Below, piece by piece: positions 27,101 through 38,000 of a DNA stretch of 64,000 nucleotides. How positions within the stretch are numbered: the stretch's first letter is position 1; every line of letters begins with the position of its first letter. Below the pieces are notes generated by a model. It was given only the letters and a program-made list of their open reading frames with translations. It made no database searches and was not told where the DNA came from. Source of the stretch: Eudorina sp. 2006-703-Eu-15 (lineage: Eukaryota; Chlorophyta; Chlorophyceae; Chlamydomonadales; Volvocaceae). A program made the translations under genes and the position numbers. The stretch covers positions 2,413,607 to 2,477,606 of the forward strand of contig BDSI01000003.1 in the NCBI GenBank assembly GCA_003117195.1. The letters are read 5' to 3'.

Positions 27101-28689
27101 CAGCTACTGATTGCGCCGACGGCACAGCCGTCATCAGGGGCTACGGGGACAGCAACGGCCGTGACGTCCGCCCCGACGATTGCAGCCAGCCTGATTCCAG
27201 GTAGTGGGACGTATGCAGGGTCTGGTCAAGCGGGTGCTGGGCTGACTAACGGCGTCGCGGCATCAGGGCTCACCTCGGGAGCGCAGGCGATTCCGACTGG
27301 AGCGCAGGCCTACTTTGGAGGGCCTGCGAATGCGGCGTTCACGGCCGGGAGCCTGAGCTTCAGCACTGCGATGCCCGGTGGCGCCATAGCGTCGAAGGCC
27401 ATGGGGACTGGTGCAGCGCAGCTGGCCCCGACTGATGTGGCTGCGTCAATGCAACATGCGCCGTCGATGCAGCCGACAGCCTCGGCGCAGGCGGGCCAGG
27501 TGCAGCAGCAGCAAGTGCACCTTCATCCGCCAGCCCAGGGCTCACAATCAGGCTTTGGCACCGTTGACAAGGGCGCAGGTGCCAGCGGGATCAACGCCTT
27601 TGGCCCAGGAGCTGGATGGGGCTTTCCGAGTGCAGGTGTGCAGCCGTCCGGGTCCAGTGCCCCGGCTCACAGCAATGACGGCCGGGTAGCGCTGCCGTCG
27701 TACAGCGGCACGTCCGGTGTATCCTACCCCTGGTTACCGCTGACGGCCACATCGGCATCTGCTGGCGCGGCGACAGCGAAGCCGCCTCCGGTCTCAGTTT
27801 CCGCGATGGGCTCGAAGACGAGTATGAACCCCTCGGCGACGCCGACGGCTGCAACGAATGGCAATTTGGGGGGCATTGGCGGCACAGCAGTCAGTAGGTC
27901 GCTGTCCGGGCCTTCATTGGACGCCGCCCGTGCAGCCTGGTTGAATGCGACGGCGGCGGCCAGCGGCGCTGCTGCTTCAGGCCTTGACGCGGTTTCAGCC
28001 GGCCGGACCACCTCCGGCGCTGACAGCGGTGTTGCCGCCGCCTCTGCTACCTGGCGCAATGCCAGCGGCGTGACCATGCCTTCAGCCGCTGCAGCGACTA
28101 GCACGAACAATCTGTACGGGAGCACAGCTGGCACAAGCGCGGTGTTCAACACGGTTGGTTTGTACAACAGCGCAGGCGGCATCAACAACATCCCCATCGC
28201 GGCATCCACCTCATACGCGCCTTCCGCCACCGGCGCGGTTCCGGGCGACGCAGGCGGCGGTGAAGCGACTGGCAGCACTGCGCTGCGTTCCGCCATTCCC
28301 ACTTCTGCGAACATGCCGTTTGGCAGCGCAGCGGAGCTGGCGCACGCGGTCCCCGCGGCGCGGAACCTGTTGTCCGGGTCAACAGGCCAGCCGACCATCT
28401 CCCAATCGCACCAAGTAACCCAACAATTGGCTCCGCAGCAACAGCAACAACAGTACCCGCAGGCGACGCAGTACGCGATGCAGCAATACGGGGCGCAGCA
28501 GCCGCTGCAGCAAGCACAGCAGCAGCAGCCACAGCAACAGCAGCAACAGCAGACGTACCAGCCGCACCAGCCGCACTACAGCCAACAGTATCAGCAGGCA
28601 TACCAGCAGGCGTATCAGCAGCAGTATCATCATCAATACCATCAGTACCAGCAGCAGTACCAGCAACATTCGTATCAGCAGATGTATCC

Positions 28690-28738
<49 letters not shown>

Positions 28739-29203
28739 TCCCAACACGCACAACAGTTGTTGCGGGATCTGGCAGCTGCAGGTGTCAACCTGGGTTCGTA
28801 CGGCGCCGGCGGGTTGGGATCCGGGACCGGAACACCCACGGCTGGCGGTGTGAATTCCGCCGGCACGCCGTCGCACGCAAATAATGGAGCTTCGTCTACA
28901 ATGGCTGGCGCCGGCGCGTCCTCGGCGGGCGCTTGGGCTGCTGCTGCTGACTCGGTGCTTTCGTACAGCATGTACGGTGCCGCTGGTGTCTACGGTGCTG
29001 GGGCGGCCGCAGAGGGTTTCGGGGCGGGAGGCTTAGACGCCACATGCGGCTGGGCTGGGGCGATGGGCGACGGACAGGCTGGAGACGCGACTTCGGTGTA
29101 TGCAGCCGCTCTGGCCGCGGCAGCAGCTTCCGCGACCGCCACGGGTCCGGCAACTGGCATACGAGCTGCTGGGATGGGAACACAGCATGCCCTAGGCCGG
29201 TAG
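21124..29203 (+). CDS. J-domain protein with FnIII-like domain, UIM and polyQ tail (about 12 exons, about 1809 aa)
   Basis: Exons: 21124-21171, 21370-21422, 21563-21611, 21863-21996, 22250 to about 22452, about 22829-22951, 23148-23266, 23429-23628, 23842-24022, 24331-24789, 25121-25891 and 26114-29203. All junction phases agree; only the exon 5 donor and exon 6 acceptor are ambiguous. Order of domains: J domain at residues 8-75 with HPD at 35-37, Gly/Met/Phe-rich segment, Asp-rich stretch (about 200), FnIII-like domain (about 290-385, LAPGTRYVFR), Ala/Ser-rich and Lys-rich linker, Glu/Arg/Gln helix, poly-Pro and RGG-like repeats (about 720-770), a ubiquitin-interacting motif at 781-798 (EDLQLEMAIAASL), then about 1000 residues of Ala/Ser/Gly/Thr and Gln-rich sequence. 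HPD stimulates Hsp70 ATPase; a UIM binds ubiquitin, as in human DNAJB2. A role in delivering ubiquitinated clients to Hsp70 is inference. Intron 3 is GC-AG. It cannot be excluded that this is two genes. Confidence 0.8.
28432..28750 (+). repeat. CAG/CAA-rich polyglutamine tract
   Basis: The last exon of the J-domain gene contains a Gln/Tyr/His-rich segment at about residues 1553-1660, including runs of CAG and CAA. The longest pure Gln run, near 28690-28740, has about 16 residues. Mixed CAG/CAA codons make it more stable than a pure repeat. The composition (Q, Y, H) resembles prion-like domains. Confidence 0.85.
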
Positions 29204-29659
29204 ATGTCCTGGACGTAGCCGCAACACAATTGGATCAGTTGTGCTCTGAAATTTGGGCATTAGGGTAAGAACTTTTTAGGGTACAACGTTTTACGAGCGT
29301 TGAGTAGCTCTGGCGTTGATGAGGCGGCGCCTGCACATCTTGCGGGCAGACGCGGCTTGACATCATGGGACTAATCTAGGTGCGGGAGCGGGCTGGTGCT
29401 GGGCGCTTTCCTGGTGTCAAGTTGCATTGCAGCTTCTGCGTAACAAGTTCAGGCAGGAAGGGACGCAGCGGATTATGCAGACACGGCGCCGCAACAATAT
29501 GATTTGCAGTGTTTGGCTTTCTACTGCGTTACAGATTGAGATGTTTTCGTACAATAACGGTGCACTGGGTGCCGAACCTGCACAATAATACGCGCGGCAG
29601 TGTGTTCTTCGAAGAAACCCGCTTGACCCAAACCAGTCACGGTACGCGGTAGTGTGTGG

Positions 29660-29660
<1 letters not shown>

Positions 29661-29705
<45 letters not shown>
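29661..29705 (+). repeat. (TG)22 microsatellite
   Basis: An uninterrupted TG dinucleotide run of about 45 bp. TG/CA runs are the commonest microsatellite in volvocine genomes. It is not inside any gene model. Confidence 0.95.
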
Positions 29706-29707
<2 letters not shown>

Positions 29708-30667
29708 ATCATGTCGATTCACTTCGATGTGTGTCGCCGCTGTCTGAGAGCAATGATTGACGCGTCTCGATGCAAAAGCAGTCGCGACCCGTGTACATCA
29801 GAAGAGTTTGTAGGTGAAGAGACTCTGTACGTTTTCGCTCCGCGATGGGTGCACTTCGAATGCAGTTGATCTGCAGGCCGCACTCTTGTGTCAGGTCGGT
29901 ACGGATGCTGGGGAGCGTGTGTGATGACATTTGGCGGTCGCGTGGCGTTGATAGACGTGCAGCTATGTGTGCAGTTCTGAGACTTGCTTCGTGGCAGTCT
30001 CACGTAGTGTTGTGAACTGGCCAAGGCCGCGTCCGACGCGTCCTGGCAGCATTGGTTGAATAGTTATGCAACGACGATGGCATGACTAGCCATGTCATGC
30101 GTTTGGACCGATCGCCGTCCGCTGAATGCGCGCCCGCAGGCGTCGCCTCATCAGAGCTGTGCGTCGATGTTGCAAACGCACGCCGTGTTGACTGAAGGTT
30201 TACAGCGTGGGTGGGTGCAGAACCTTTCCTCATGGTGTCTTCCGGCGTCGCTCCTGCTCAGCGGCTTGCCTGGGTCGCGTTCATCTCGCTGTCTGTCACA
30301 ACGTGAGGCGATTCCGTACAAAGCAATGCCCAGTGTGTGTTGGCGGGTGCAGCTCACATGTACTGCCCAGACACTACTACCCTCGTCATGCAGATGTGCG
30401 TATGGGCGTTATGCTGCCAGGCTGCGCGCAAGCGTGATTTACCTTCCGCAGGGTATGGAGACACTGCAGACAGGAGCTATGTAACTGCTCTTGTACGATG
30501 TAACTTTGCTTCAAGTCTTTTTGCTGGAGGTGTGCGTCCTTGACCATGCCGCAGCTCTCTAGTCGCACAGCGCAGTACATCATTTGGCGCCAGCAAAGAG
30601 ACTGCGTACGAGACGCAGATTGGCAAGGCAGATTGGCACGGCGGTGTCAAGGGCTCACAGCGAACCG

Positions 30668-30672
30668 TTACA
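30668..30672 (-). terminator. TGTAA polyadenylation signal, probable for coiled-coil gene
   Basis: Read on the minus strand this is TGTAA, about 130 nt after the proposed stop codon of the small coiled-coil gene at 30799. It gives independent support to that stop. Confidence 0.45.
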
Positions 30673-30798
30673 ACATCGGCATGTGCCGTTTGCACCCTTT
30701 TGCACCATACTACGAAACCCCAAATGAAATTCCACGTGCTGCTCGTTGCGAGCGGCCACAGCCTAGGTCTCCATCAATGGTACCAGATGCACATCGGC

Positions 30799-31487
30799 TT
30801 AGCGGTGGCCACCGAACGCCCCGATGTGGAGGAGCTGCAGTCGAGGTCCGCCACGGAACATGTGGAGGGGGCCACGTTGGGTAGAGCAGGAGTAAGCAAA
30901 GCCGTAATTGCCAGCCTGGCATGTGGGTCAGCCTCAATTATGTGTAGGGTGTTGAGGAAAGGATCGCATGCGGCCCTTCAGACATGGTGCGACCCAGATC
31001 AAGACGCGCTCGTCCCGGTTCCCGTCAATTGCGCTGCAATTTAATGCGCGTCCGTGCCCTGCTAACCGTTCTCTTGCATACCTGTGCGATCCGGTCCTGA
31101 AACGTGAGAACCAGTTTTCCCATGCGGTTTAGCTCTTGGAGGGCTTCGTTCTTCTCCGACTCGGCCCGGTCTGTCACACCGTTAATCTCATACTGCAGGT
31201 TCGCCACCTCCTGTGAAGTCAAGAACACATCGCTTCTGCGTCAAAATTTATCTTGTGAAGGATTCACAGCAGCACACTCGCACCGTCTCGACACCGCGCG
31301 CCCGCGGGATACACTGGTTGCCGAAAAACGCCTGGAGATTGCTGAGGAGCTCGTTCATTTCTGGCATGATGAAAGTTTCTGTTTCGCAACCTCCGCTCGG
31401 CTCTCCTGGAAGTTTGCTGCCCGAAACGTCATGGGCAGTAGGGTCGCTTTGCTGCTCCGCGAGCGTAAAGGCGCTGCTAGTGTCCAT
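30799..31487 (-). CDS. Small coiled-coil protein (3 exons, about 122 aa)
   Basis: Proposed exons are 31487-31284, 31210-31082 and 30834-30799, all GT-AG with phase 0 joins. The middle exon (EVANLQYEINGVTDRAES and on) is strongly helical with heptad-like Leu/Ile/Val spacing and charged flanks. The first exon carries MNELLSNLQAFF, also helical. The last exon is only 11 codons and is the weakest part of the model, although it is followed by a minus-strand TGTAA at about 130 nt. Further 5' exons are possible because the start at 31487 is simply the first ATG in the open frame. I do not recognise the family. Such short coiled-coil proteins are frequent among ciliary and centrosomal components in these algae, but nothing here proves it. 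Confidence 0.5.
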
Positions 31488-34400
31488 ACTAGCTTTCCGT
31501 GATGCTCTTGTGAATTTGGGCCTCTCAAAACAATTGCAGCAGCTGTGCGCGTCGGCCTGCGTCCGAACTATCTGTGCACCAAGTGCTTGGGCGACAAAAA
31601 ACCAGTGGAATATAAATTAGAAAAAATCACGAATACAAGAAGAAGAGCTTATGGCATAATTGTTGGACATTCATTCGACAATTTTCCCACCAAATAGTCG
31701 CTGCGGTACAAACCCCCAACCGCCAGCCAGTGCCGACGCATGGAGCCATGCAGACCTCGACCATGATGTTCCTATTGGATCATGTGCATGTATATTACAT
31801 GTATAAAAAACTGCATTGTGGCGGACGCGTTGGGCACGCAGCCCGCTGAATCGAAACAGAAGTTCCAGTTGTCAGACGGATCAATATGGATTTCTTCATT
31901 GGGAAATGCAACGACAACCCGAGCAGTCCTGCCCAATTCGTGCGCCGATCAACTTACAACTCGCAACCCCGTACAACAGACCTACCATCGACACTTGGTG
32001 GCCTCATGTATCAAATACCAGTGGCAAAATTTAATCCACTGTACAGTTGGTAAGGGTTGGTACAGTTGCTGGAGGCACGTAGGGCGACAGAGCGACGGAG
32101 CGACGTTCAGCGACGTTGCAGTCACGCTGCACAGAAACAAAGAGGGACCACAAACGATGACCACCCAAGCACGTAGGGGCACCTAGCGGGGGACCATTTT
32201 CATTAAACGTTACAAGGTGGACCCTTAGTCTCGACAGGGCGTTCCAACGGGCCCAGATAGCTTGTAAGCGCCTCATCTCATCGCATCACCCGTGGTCATC
32301 CTCCATCACCCGTGGGGGATCATGCAGCCATACCGGCCAACACACCAGGTTGCCAGCGCGCCAGGATTGCCTCTCCTGGAAACCGCGCCAGACCCGCCGA
32401 ATCACGTGGCGGGAAGGGGGCCGAGGAGGGGGCCCGGGGCGGGGCGCCGGGGCGGGGGTCAGAACAGATGGGATCATTATAGATAACTGCGGCCGCGACG
32501 GTGGGGCCCACCGCCCAGTCAAGCCAGCCCGGGCGTACGGTACCGACAGGCGCAAAACTAGATCAGTCTTGTACCGCGGCAGTCGCGGCCACGTGCCCAC
32601 GAGGCACGTGTGCGGGGGGCCGGGGCGGGGCGTGGCCGCGGGGGCACCATGAACAACGGGGCATGGGGTAAGTGACCCACATCGGCACCCAACAGGCCGA
32701 CGACCACCACACCGGAGCTGCCCAATCCCGCAGGGCTTGGATGCCGTGCCTAGCGTATCAAGATAACTGGTGGCCGCTGACCGAGAGGCCCACACAAAGC
32801 AAGAACAAAGCCCCACACCCTGACCAACAACCCCACTGGCTGGGCCGTTCCCATACTGCCACGTCCCTATAGCCCTGGGGCGCCGACCTGTAGTTATTGA
32901 CCCTTGACCTAACATCACAGGACACTTCCTGAGGTCCACTGAGCGGGATGGAAGGGGAACACCAATGCGCATCGCGGCACCCCGAACTGGGCTGATCCAT
33001 GCAGGCGCCTGCAAAACTTCACGATGGCCCGCCGAGCTCCCGGCTGTCAAGTCTGAACCCGTCGGTAGGGCCTGTTCGTGTGGGCCCCCGCCCTCGGCGC
33101 TCCGGAGCGATGGCTTCCGAAGACCCTGCCGATTGCCATTGTAGCTACCGCCGCCGTGATGACGACATTCAACCCACACTGCTCCATTCGTCGCGGCGCC
33201 TGGGCCCACCGAGGCAGTACCCGGCTCATTATCGCCCATGCTGCACTGCAGGATGCAAAAGTGGTTCTGGCCAGGCGCAGCTCTCTGACCAGGAGTCGGC
33301 GGGTAGTCCACGCAAGCACACGCCGTGCCGCAACGGCGAGAATTGCCCAAGAGTGGAACAATCATCACCCTAAGGCGGAAGTATGCACATGTACCATCCT
33401 GCCAGGGGCGCAGTTACACCACCGGGGCTGCGATGCTTCAAGCTGTGACTCCAAAGTCAAGACCGGTACTTCTAAAGTTTCACTGACAGACGAGGAATGC
33501 GCGCATCGATATGCACGGTTTGGTCACCCCGGCCAGTTGCAGGATGGCACCCACTCGTTTGGAGTACTCCCGCGTGGTAACGGCCAAGAGTTGCAATCCG
33601 ACTGACATGGCCAAGACGCCAGCCGCTGGTGGGAAGGGTGCGTCCGGGTTATTGCTCACTCCTGCCGTGATGCGTTACAGCAGAAACAATGCAGGCGAGG
33701 CAATGGCCGGCACTCCGATCCCGGCCATCCACAGCTCCAAGCCGGCAATCCGATCCCGGCGACCCCCCCAAAAGCTCCAAAGCGATCCAGCTCTCAGCCC
33801 CAAAGCGTATGGCCCCCCAACACCAACCCGTTGTAAGTATGCACTAGTGGCCGATAGAGATGACAGTACCCGTGTTGCACCGGACACCCGGGGCTCCGCC
33901 CCGTTACTCCCACCGGAAAACCCTGCACCCGGGGTGAAGAACAAAAACCCGGGCGCCAGGGCACCGTAAAATCCTCGACCTTCCCGTGCAGGGTGGGTGG
34001 GTCGGGGACTAGAGGCCACTGTCCCGGCAGAGGGACACGCCTCGTGGTAAGTCAGAAGTACGGCAGTTAACAGAAAGGTGCGCATACGCGCCGCAATAGC
34101 CAGACCTCCCGACGGTGCCGTACCCCGCCGTACGCAGACACCTCATGCGCCCTACTTCCACGCACCACGGCAGTTCGTTCGCAATAACTCTCCTATCTCT
34201 ACTCTTCTCTTCGCTTCTCTTCGCTTCTCTTCTCTTCGCTTCGCTTCGCTTCACTTCGCTTCGCTTCGCTTCGCTTCGCTTCGCTTCGCTTCGCTTCGCT
34301 TCGCTTCGCTTCGCTTCGCTTCGCTTCGCTTCGCTTCACTCGAGAAGTCGAAGCGCCTTGGCCCCTCTTGTCGCGGCCATCCATGCTACCGGCACCTTGT

Positions 34401-35081
34401 CCTCAAGGACAGCCAGGGCCAGTGCCTAGGTGCCCTGTCACGCTGGCCCACGCAGCCACCCGCAAAAGGATGTCCACGCCCGCGCCGCTCTGCGTGCCGC
34501 ACAATTAAAACACATGGGTTTGAGCCCCACCCACCCATCGGCTACCAGCCCTACCACCTCTCCCTTCGATCAACTGCAATGTCATGCAAAACCCCCTTAC
34601 ATTACGGTTGTGGGGCATGGGTTCTAGCCCGGGGCGGGCTCCCCCGGTTGGATCCTATTCGCGTTAGATACAAGTTGGAAGAGTCCATCCGCAGGCATGC
34701 CGTCCGATGCCCTCCGTGCCCTCCATAACAAGAGAAAAGAGCTTACTCTCGCGTCGTCGTGTGGGTGTTGGGATGTTCGGCCCGGGGCGCTCCTTTGCAT
34801 CAGTGCACGATTTCGTGGGGCAACTGTAGCAACCAACGTACGACACGTCAGATACCAGGTAAATATCAAACCAGATCCAGCACGAACACCACATCTGACC
34901 CTAATCGTGATGTAACCTACAAATGCTTTGTGATATGGCTTCTCATACTATCCTGCGGTCAGGCGGTCGCACTACATTTTTCATTAACATATGGCAGTTT
35001 TTTGTTTCGAACTTTCGGATTTCACCATTTTTTCCATGAAGTTTTAATTTCTTGAGGTGATTTTAATTTAGATCAGCACGG
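31488..35081. other. Gene-poor stretch
   Basis: No gene is recognised. A 360-codon minus-strand ORF (32286-33368) is GC-rich with unusual Cys/Gly/Pro composition and no domain. A pentanucleotide tract lies at 34210-34338. The composition swings from AT-rich (31600-32100, 34900-35080) to GC-rich (32380-33100). Confidence 0.4.
34210..34338 (+). repeat. (TTCGC)n pentanucleotide microsatellite
   Basis: About 26 copies of TTCGC, with a few variant TTCTC and TTCAC units at the edges. It lies about 740 bp upstream of the SGNH hydrolase start. The pyrimidine/purine strand asymmetry is complete across 129 bp. Confidence 0.93.
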
Positions 35082-38000
35082 ATGGGAATGACGAGCCGTT
35101 GTACCTGTATTGCTTTCGGTCTTTTGGCGTTGGTTTGGGCCCTGCCGCGAGGTTTCTCGGACATGGAGCAAGCTAGAGTCAGAAAAGATAAGCTATGGCA
35201 ACGATCCACGCACCAAATGGCCTCTGTGGAAGTTAACAAAGCGGCCATCGGTAGGCTGTTGGCGCCCCTGCTCAGCTATAAGTTCTTGCTACCAATGCCT
35301 CAGCTCCGAGCGGGGTTCGCCTACGCTGGGATGCGGCTTCGGTTGCGACGCTTCGTGCGCGACCTCCTACAGGGGCACAAACCCCTCAAGGTTTCCGCTA
35401 TCGGGGGCAGGTACGCGTAACACATAGCAATGCTGTCCTGGGGGCTTGGAAAATCCATCGCTTTTTCCCTGTGCTGGCTCCCTCCTAGGAATGTCCTTCC
35501 TTCCCGTGGGTCCAGAATCTGCCGTCACTGTGTTGCCGTGCAAACGCGTGTCAGCCCCGATGACACCTTTTGTGCACTCGCGCCGAGTAACAAATCATTT
35601 CACCACGTTGCTTTCACCCACAGTGTCACCTGGGGTCAGGGCGCGACCAACCGGACATACCTCAGCTGGTTCGGCTTTGTGGGGCACTGGCTGGTAAGCG
35701 TTGTCCGGCAGCTCGCCTGAGAAGGAATTTCTACTGAGCGGAACAAGCGCCGTAAGCATGGACGATTGGCCTGCAACCTAGGACGGCGTAGTAGGACGGC
35801 CGCGCTGTTTACCTGTTACCGGTGCGACTATCATCTCTTCCCGTTACGTACACGGGATGTGAAGCGGAATGCCTGCATGACGACATGCAGTGTTTGCTAG
35901 CTGCTCGGCTATTCAGCGCCTGACATGTTATTGCTGACGCTGAGGGTTTCGCGCACGGACAGAACTACCGCCTGGTGTAAAAGCCCGGCGGTATGAAAGC
36001 CCGGGCTTCGTCCTCTGCTGTGCTATGTTGTAGTTTCGCAGTATTGAGACCTGCTTTGCCCCTCGTCTTCGCGGAGCCCATCAGGATGTCGACGTGCCAT
36101 GGCCCGCCTTGCCCGAGTTAAGCTTGTTATCTCGTTGTTGGCTCCTGCGCGCACCCCCACTGGCGCACAACCGCAGAAGGAAGCCTTCCCGCACGTAAAC
36201 ATTACGGTGAAGAATGGTGCCGTACCTGCTACCCCCGCGTCGTACATGGTCCTTTGCATGGACAACTGGGTGGACCCTGACGTGGACCTCGTGCTGGTGG
36301 AGTACATCCTCAACAATGGTGGGCGGGTTTACTTGGATGGTACTGCGAGTGGTATGGGCGGCCGGCGATATGCTTGCCGTTGTGAGGGGAAGGGGAAAGG
36401 TGGACGGGAACAAGGACTTGACCAGCTGATCGCGGATACATCATCCGTTGGCCTCGACACGGCTACAACACTCATAACCAGCTCCCGAGAGTCGCAGCAA
36501 CTCGCGGCTTCATGCACAGCGGCTGGGCTCGCCGTATTGGTCGCGATGATGGTTGTGCCTTGGTGTGTCCAACCCCTGCAGGTTTCGACGACAGAGTCTT
36601 CGACAACCAAATCGTGCAGGTCATGGAGCGCCTGATCAGGAGGCTGCTGGCCCTGCCGGGCAAGCCGGCCGTGGTGCTCATGCAAGTACGTACTAACGTA
36701 CATACGTACGTGCAGCATCATCGCGTGCGCGTTGCCATGGGGTCCTGTATTAGGTCGCCTCCGGCCATAACCGGCAGCTCCTTACATTTACGCACTCCGC
36801 AGGTGCCTTCAGACGGCATGGCCAAAGACAACGCCAATCTACGGTTCCACATGACGATGGAGGACCTGGAAGGTGCGGGTTCAACCAATACGAGCTGTTT
36901 CGAAGCCCTGAGCTAGGCGCTGAGGGGAAGTTGCAGCGGAACAAAGGCAACTCACGGGCGCGGCGGTTGTAAACCCTAGAGAAACAAGCCCAGAACGAAC
37001 GCGGTCGAACACATCACGTGTTGACGTAGGACAATGCTTGGATCTGCGACAGTGTTGGACCTGCATGGAAACGGAGCCGCCAAGCGCGCAGATGTTGTGC
37101 GGCGCGACCGCGCTGTCACCCTATTGGGAAACAACCAGCAGACAGAACGCAAGGCTGTAAACTGTGCCGATAACGTTGCCCGAAGGTCCTGGGTGATGCG
37201 CATAAGGGAACCGAGGAAATGGGTCAGAGGCGCGTTGCTGGGGCGTGAAAAGACTCCGTGGGAGTGAACGGGCGGCAGCGCGGCGCGAAAGAGGGCGGGA
37301 CGGGCCAGGGCAGTGGGGGAATCGACCGTGCAGGGCTATGACACCGGGGTGTCGGGGCCAGCAGGCATGCGACTTTCTGTTTCCAGTACAGTTCAGCCCT
37401 GTCCTGGCGGCACCGGAATGAAACTCACGCGCCTAGCTTGTTTTGCCCTTCTTTTCCAGTTGCCGGTTTGGTTATTGACCCTTGTGATGACATGCTTGGT
37501 ACGGTTGGAGCTGCTGGCAGATTGGCTGTAACTTTGCTCCCACCATTGGGCGGGCATTCATCCCGACAGGGTCGCTGGCGCAGTACTACGACGTACAGTA
37601 CCTATCGCTTCGTACAGCACTGTACCGCCTGGCCGCTGTGGATCGGGCGGACGGGTTCACTTGGGAGCAGACATTTGCCGACCATCACCCGGTGCGGCAT
37701 ACCTGAAGAGAAGGGCGGGGAGGGGTTGAGGTACACGTGTGACGGCGAGTGTCAGGACGCCCCATGGACTGTGGACCGGTGCGAGCGTGTTGCAGTGCTG
37801 TTGTGGTGTCACACTGCGAGCGGCCGCAGCAGTTTGAGTTATCGACTTCATGGTGGGGCTTGTCACCTAGGCGTCGTTTGTCTGGCCGTCAGGTATGAGG
37901 GCATCCAGCAGCCAACCGACAGGTGGCCTGTCTTGCTTAAAGTCATCCTTCCTGGCCATGTTACCTGTCCGCTACCCGATATGCGGACGACTGATTACCG

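Larger units (their letters stand above)
29204..30798. other. Intergenic region between convergent genes
   Basis: It holds the 3' flanks of the J-domain gene and the small coiled-coil gene, a TG microsatellite, and TGTAA motifs on both strands (30480-30484 plus; 30668-30672 minus). Short ORFs are present without recognisable domains. Confidence 0.5.

Noticed and set aside
28182..28876. Minus-strand Ala/Val- and Leu-rich ORFs that look like membrane segments
   Set aside because: They are the antisense of the CAG/CAA polyQ tract; Leu and Ala/Val runs arise directly from CTG and GCT/GTT complements.
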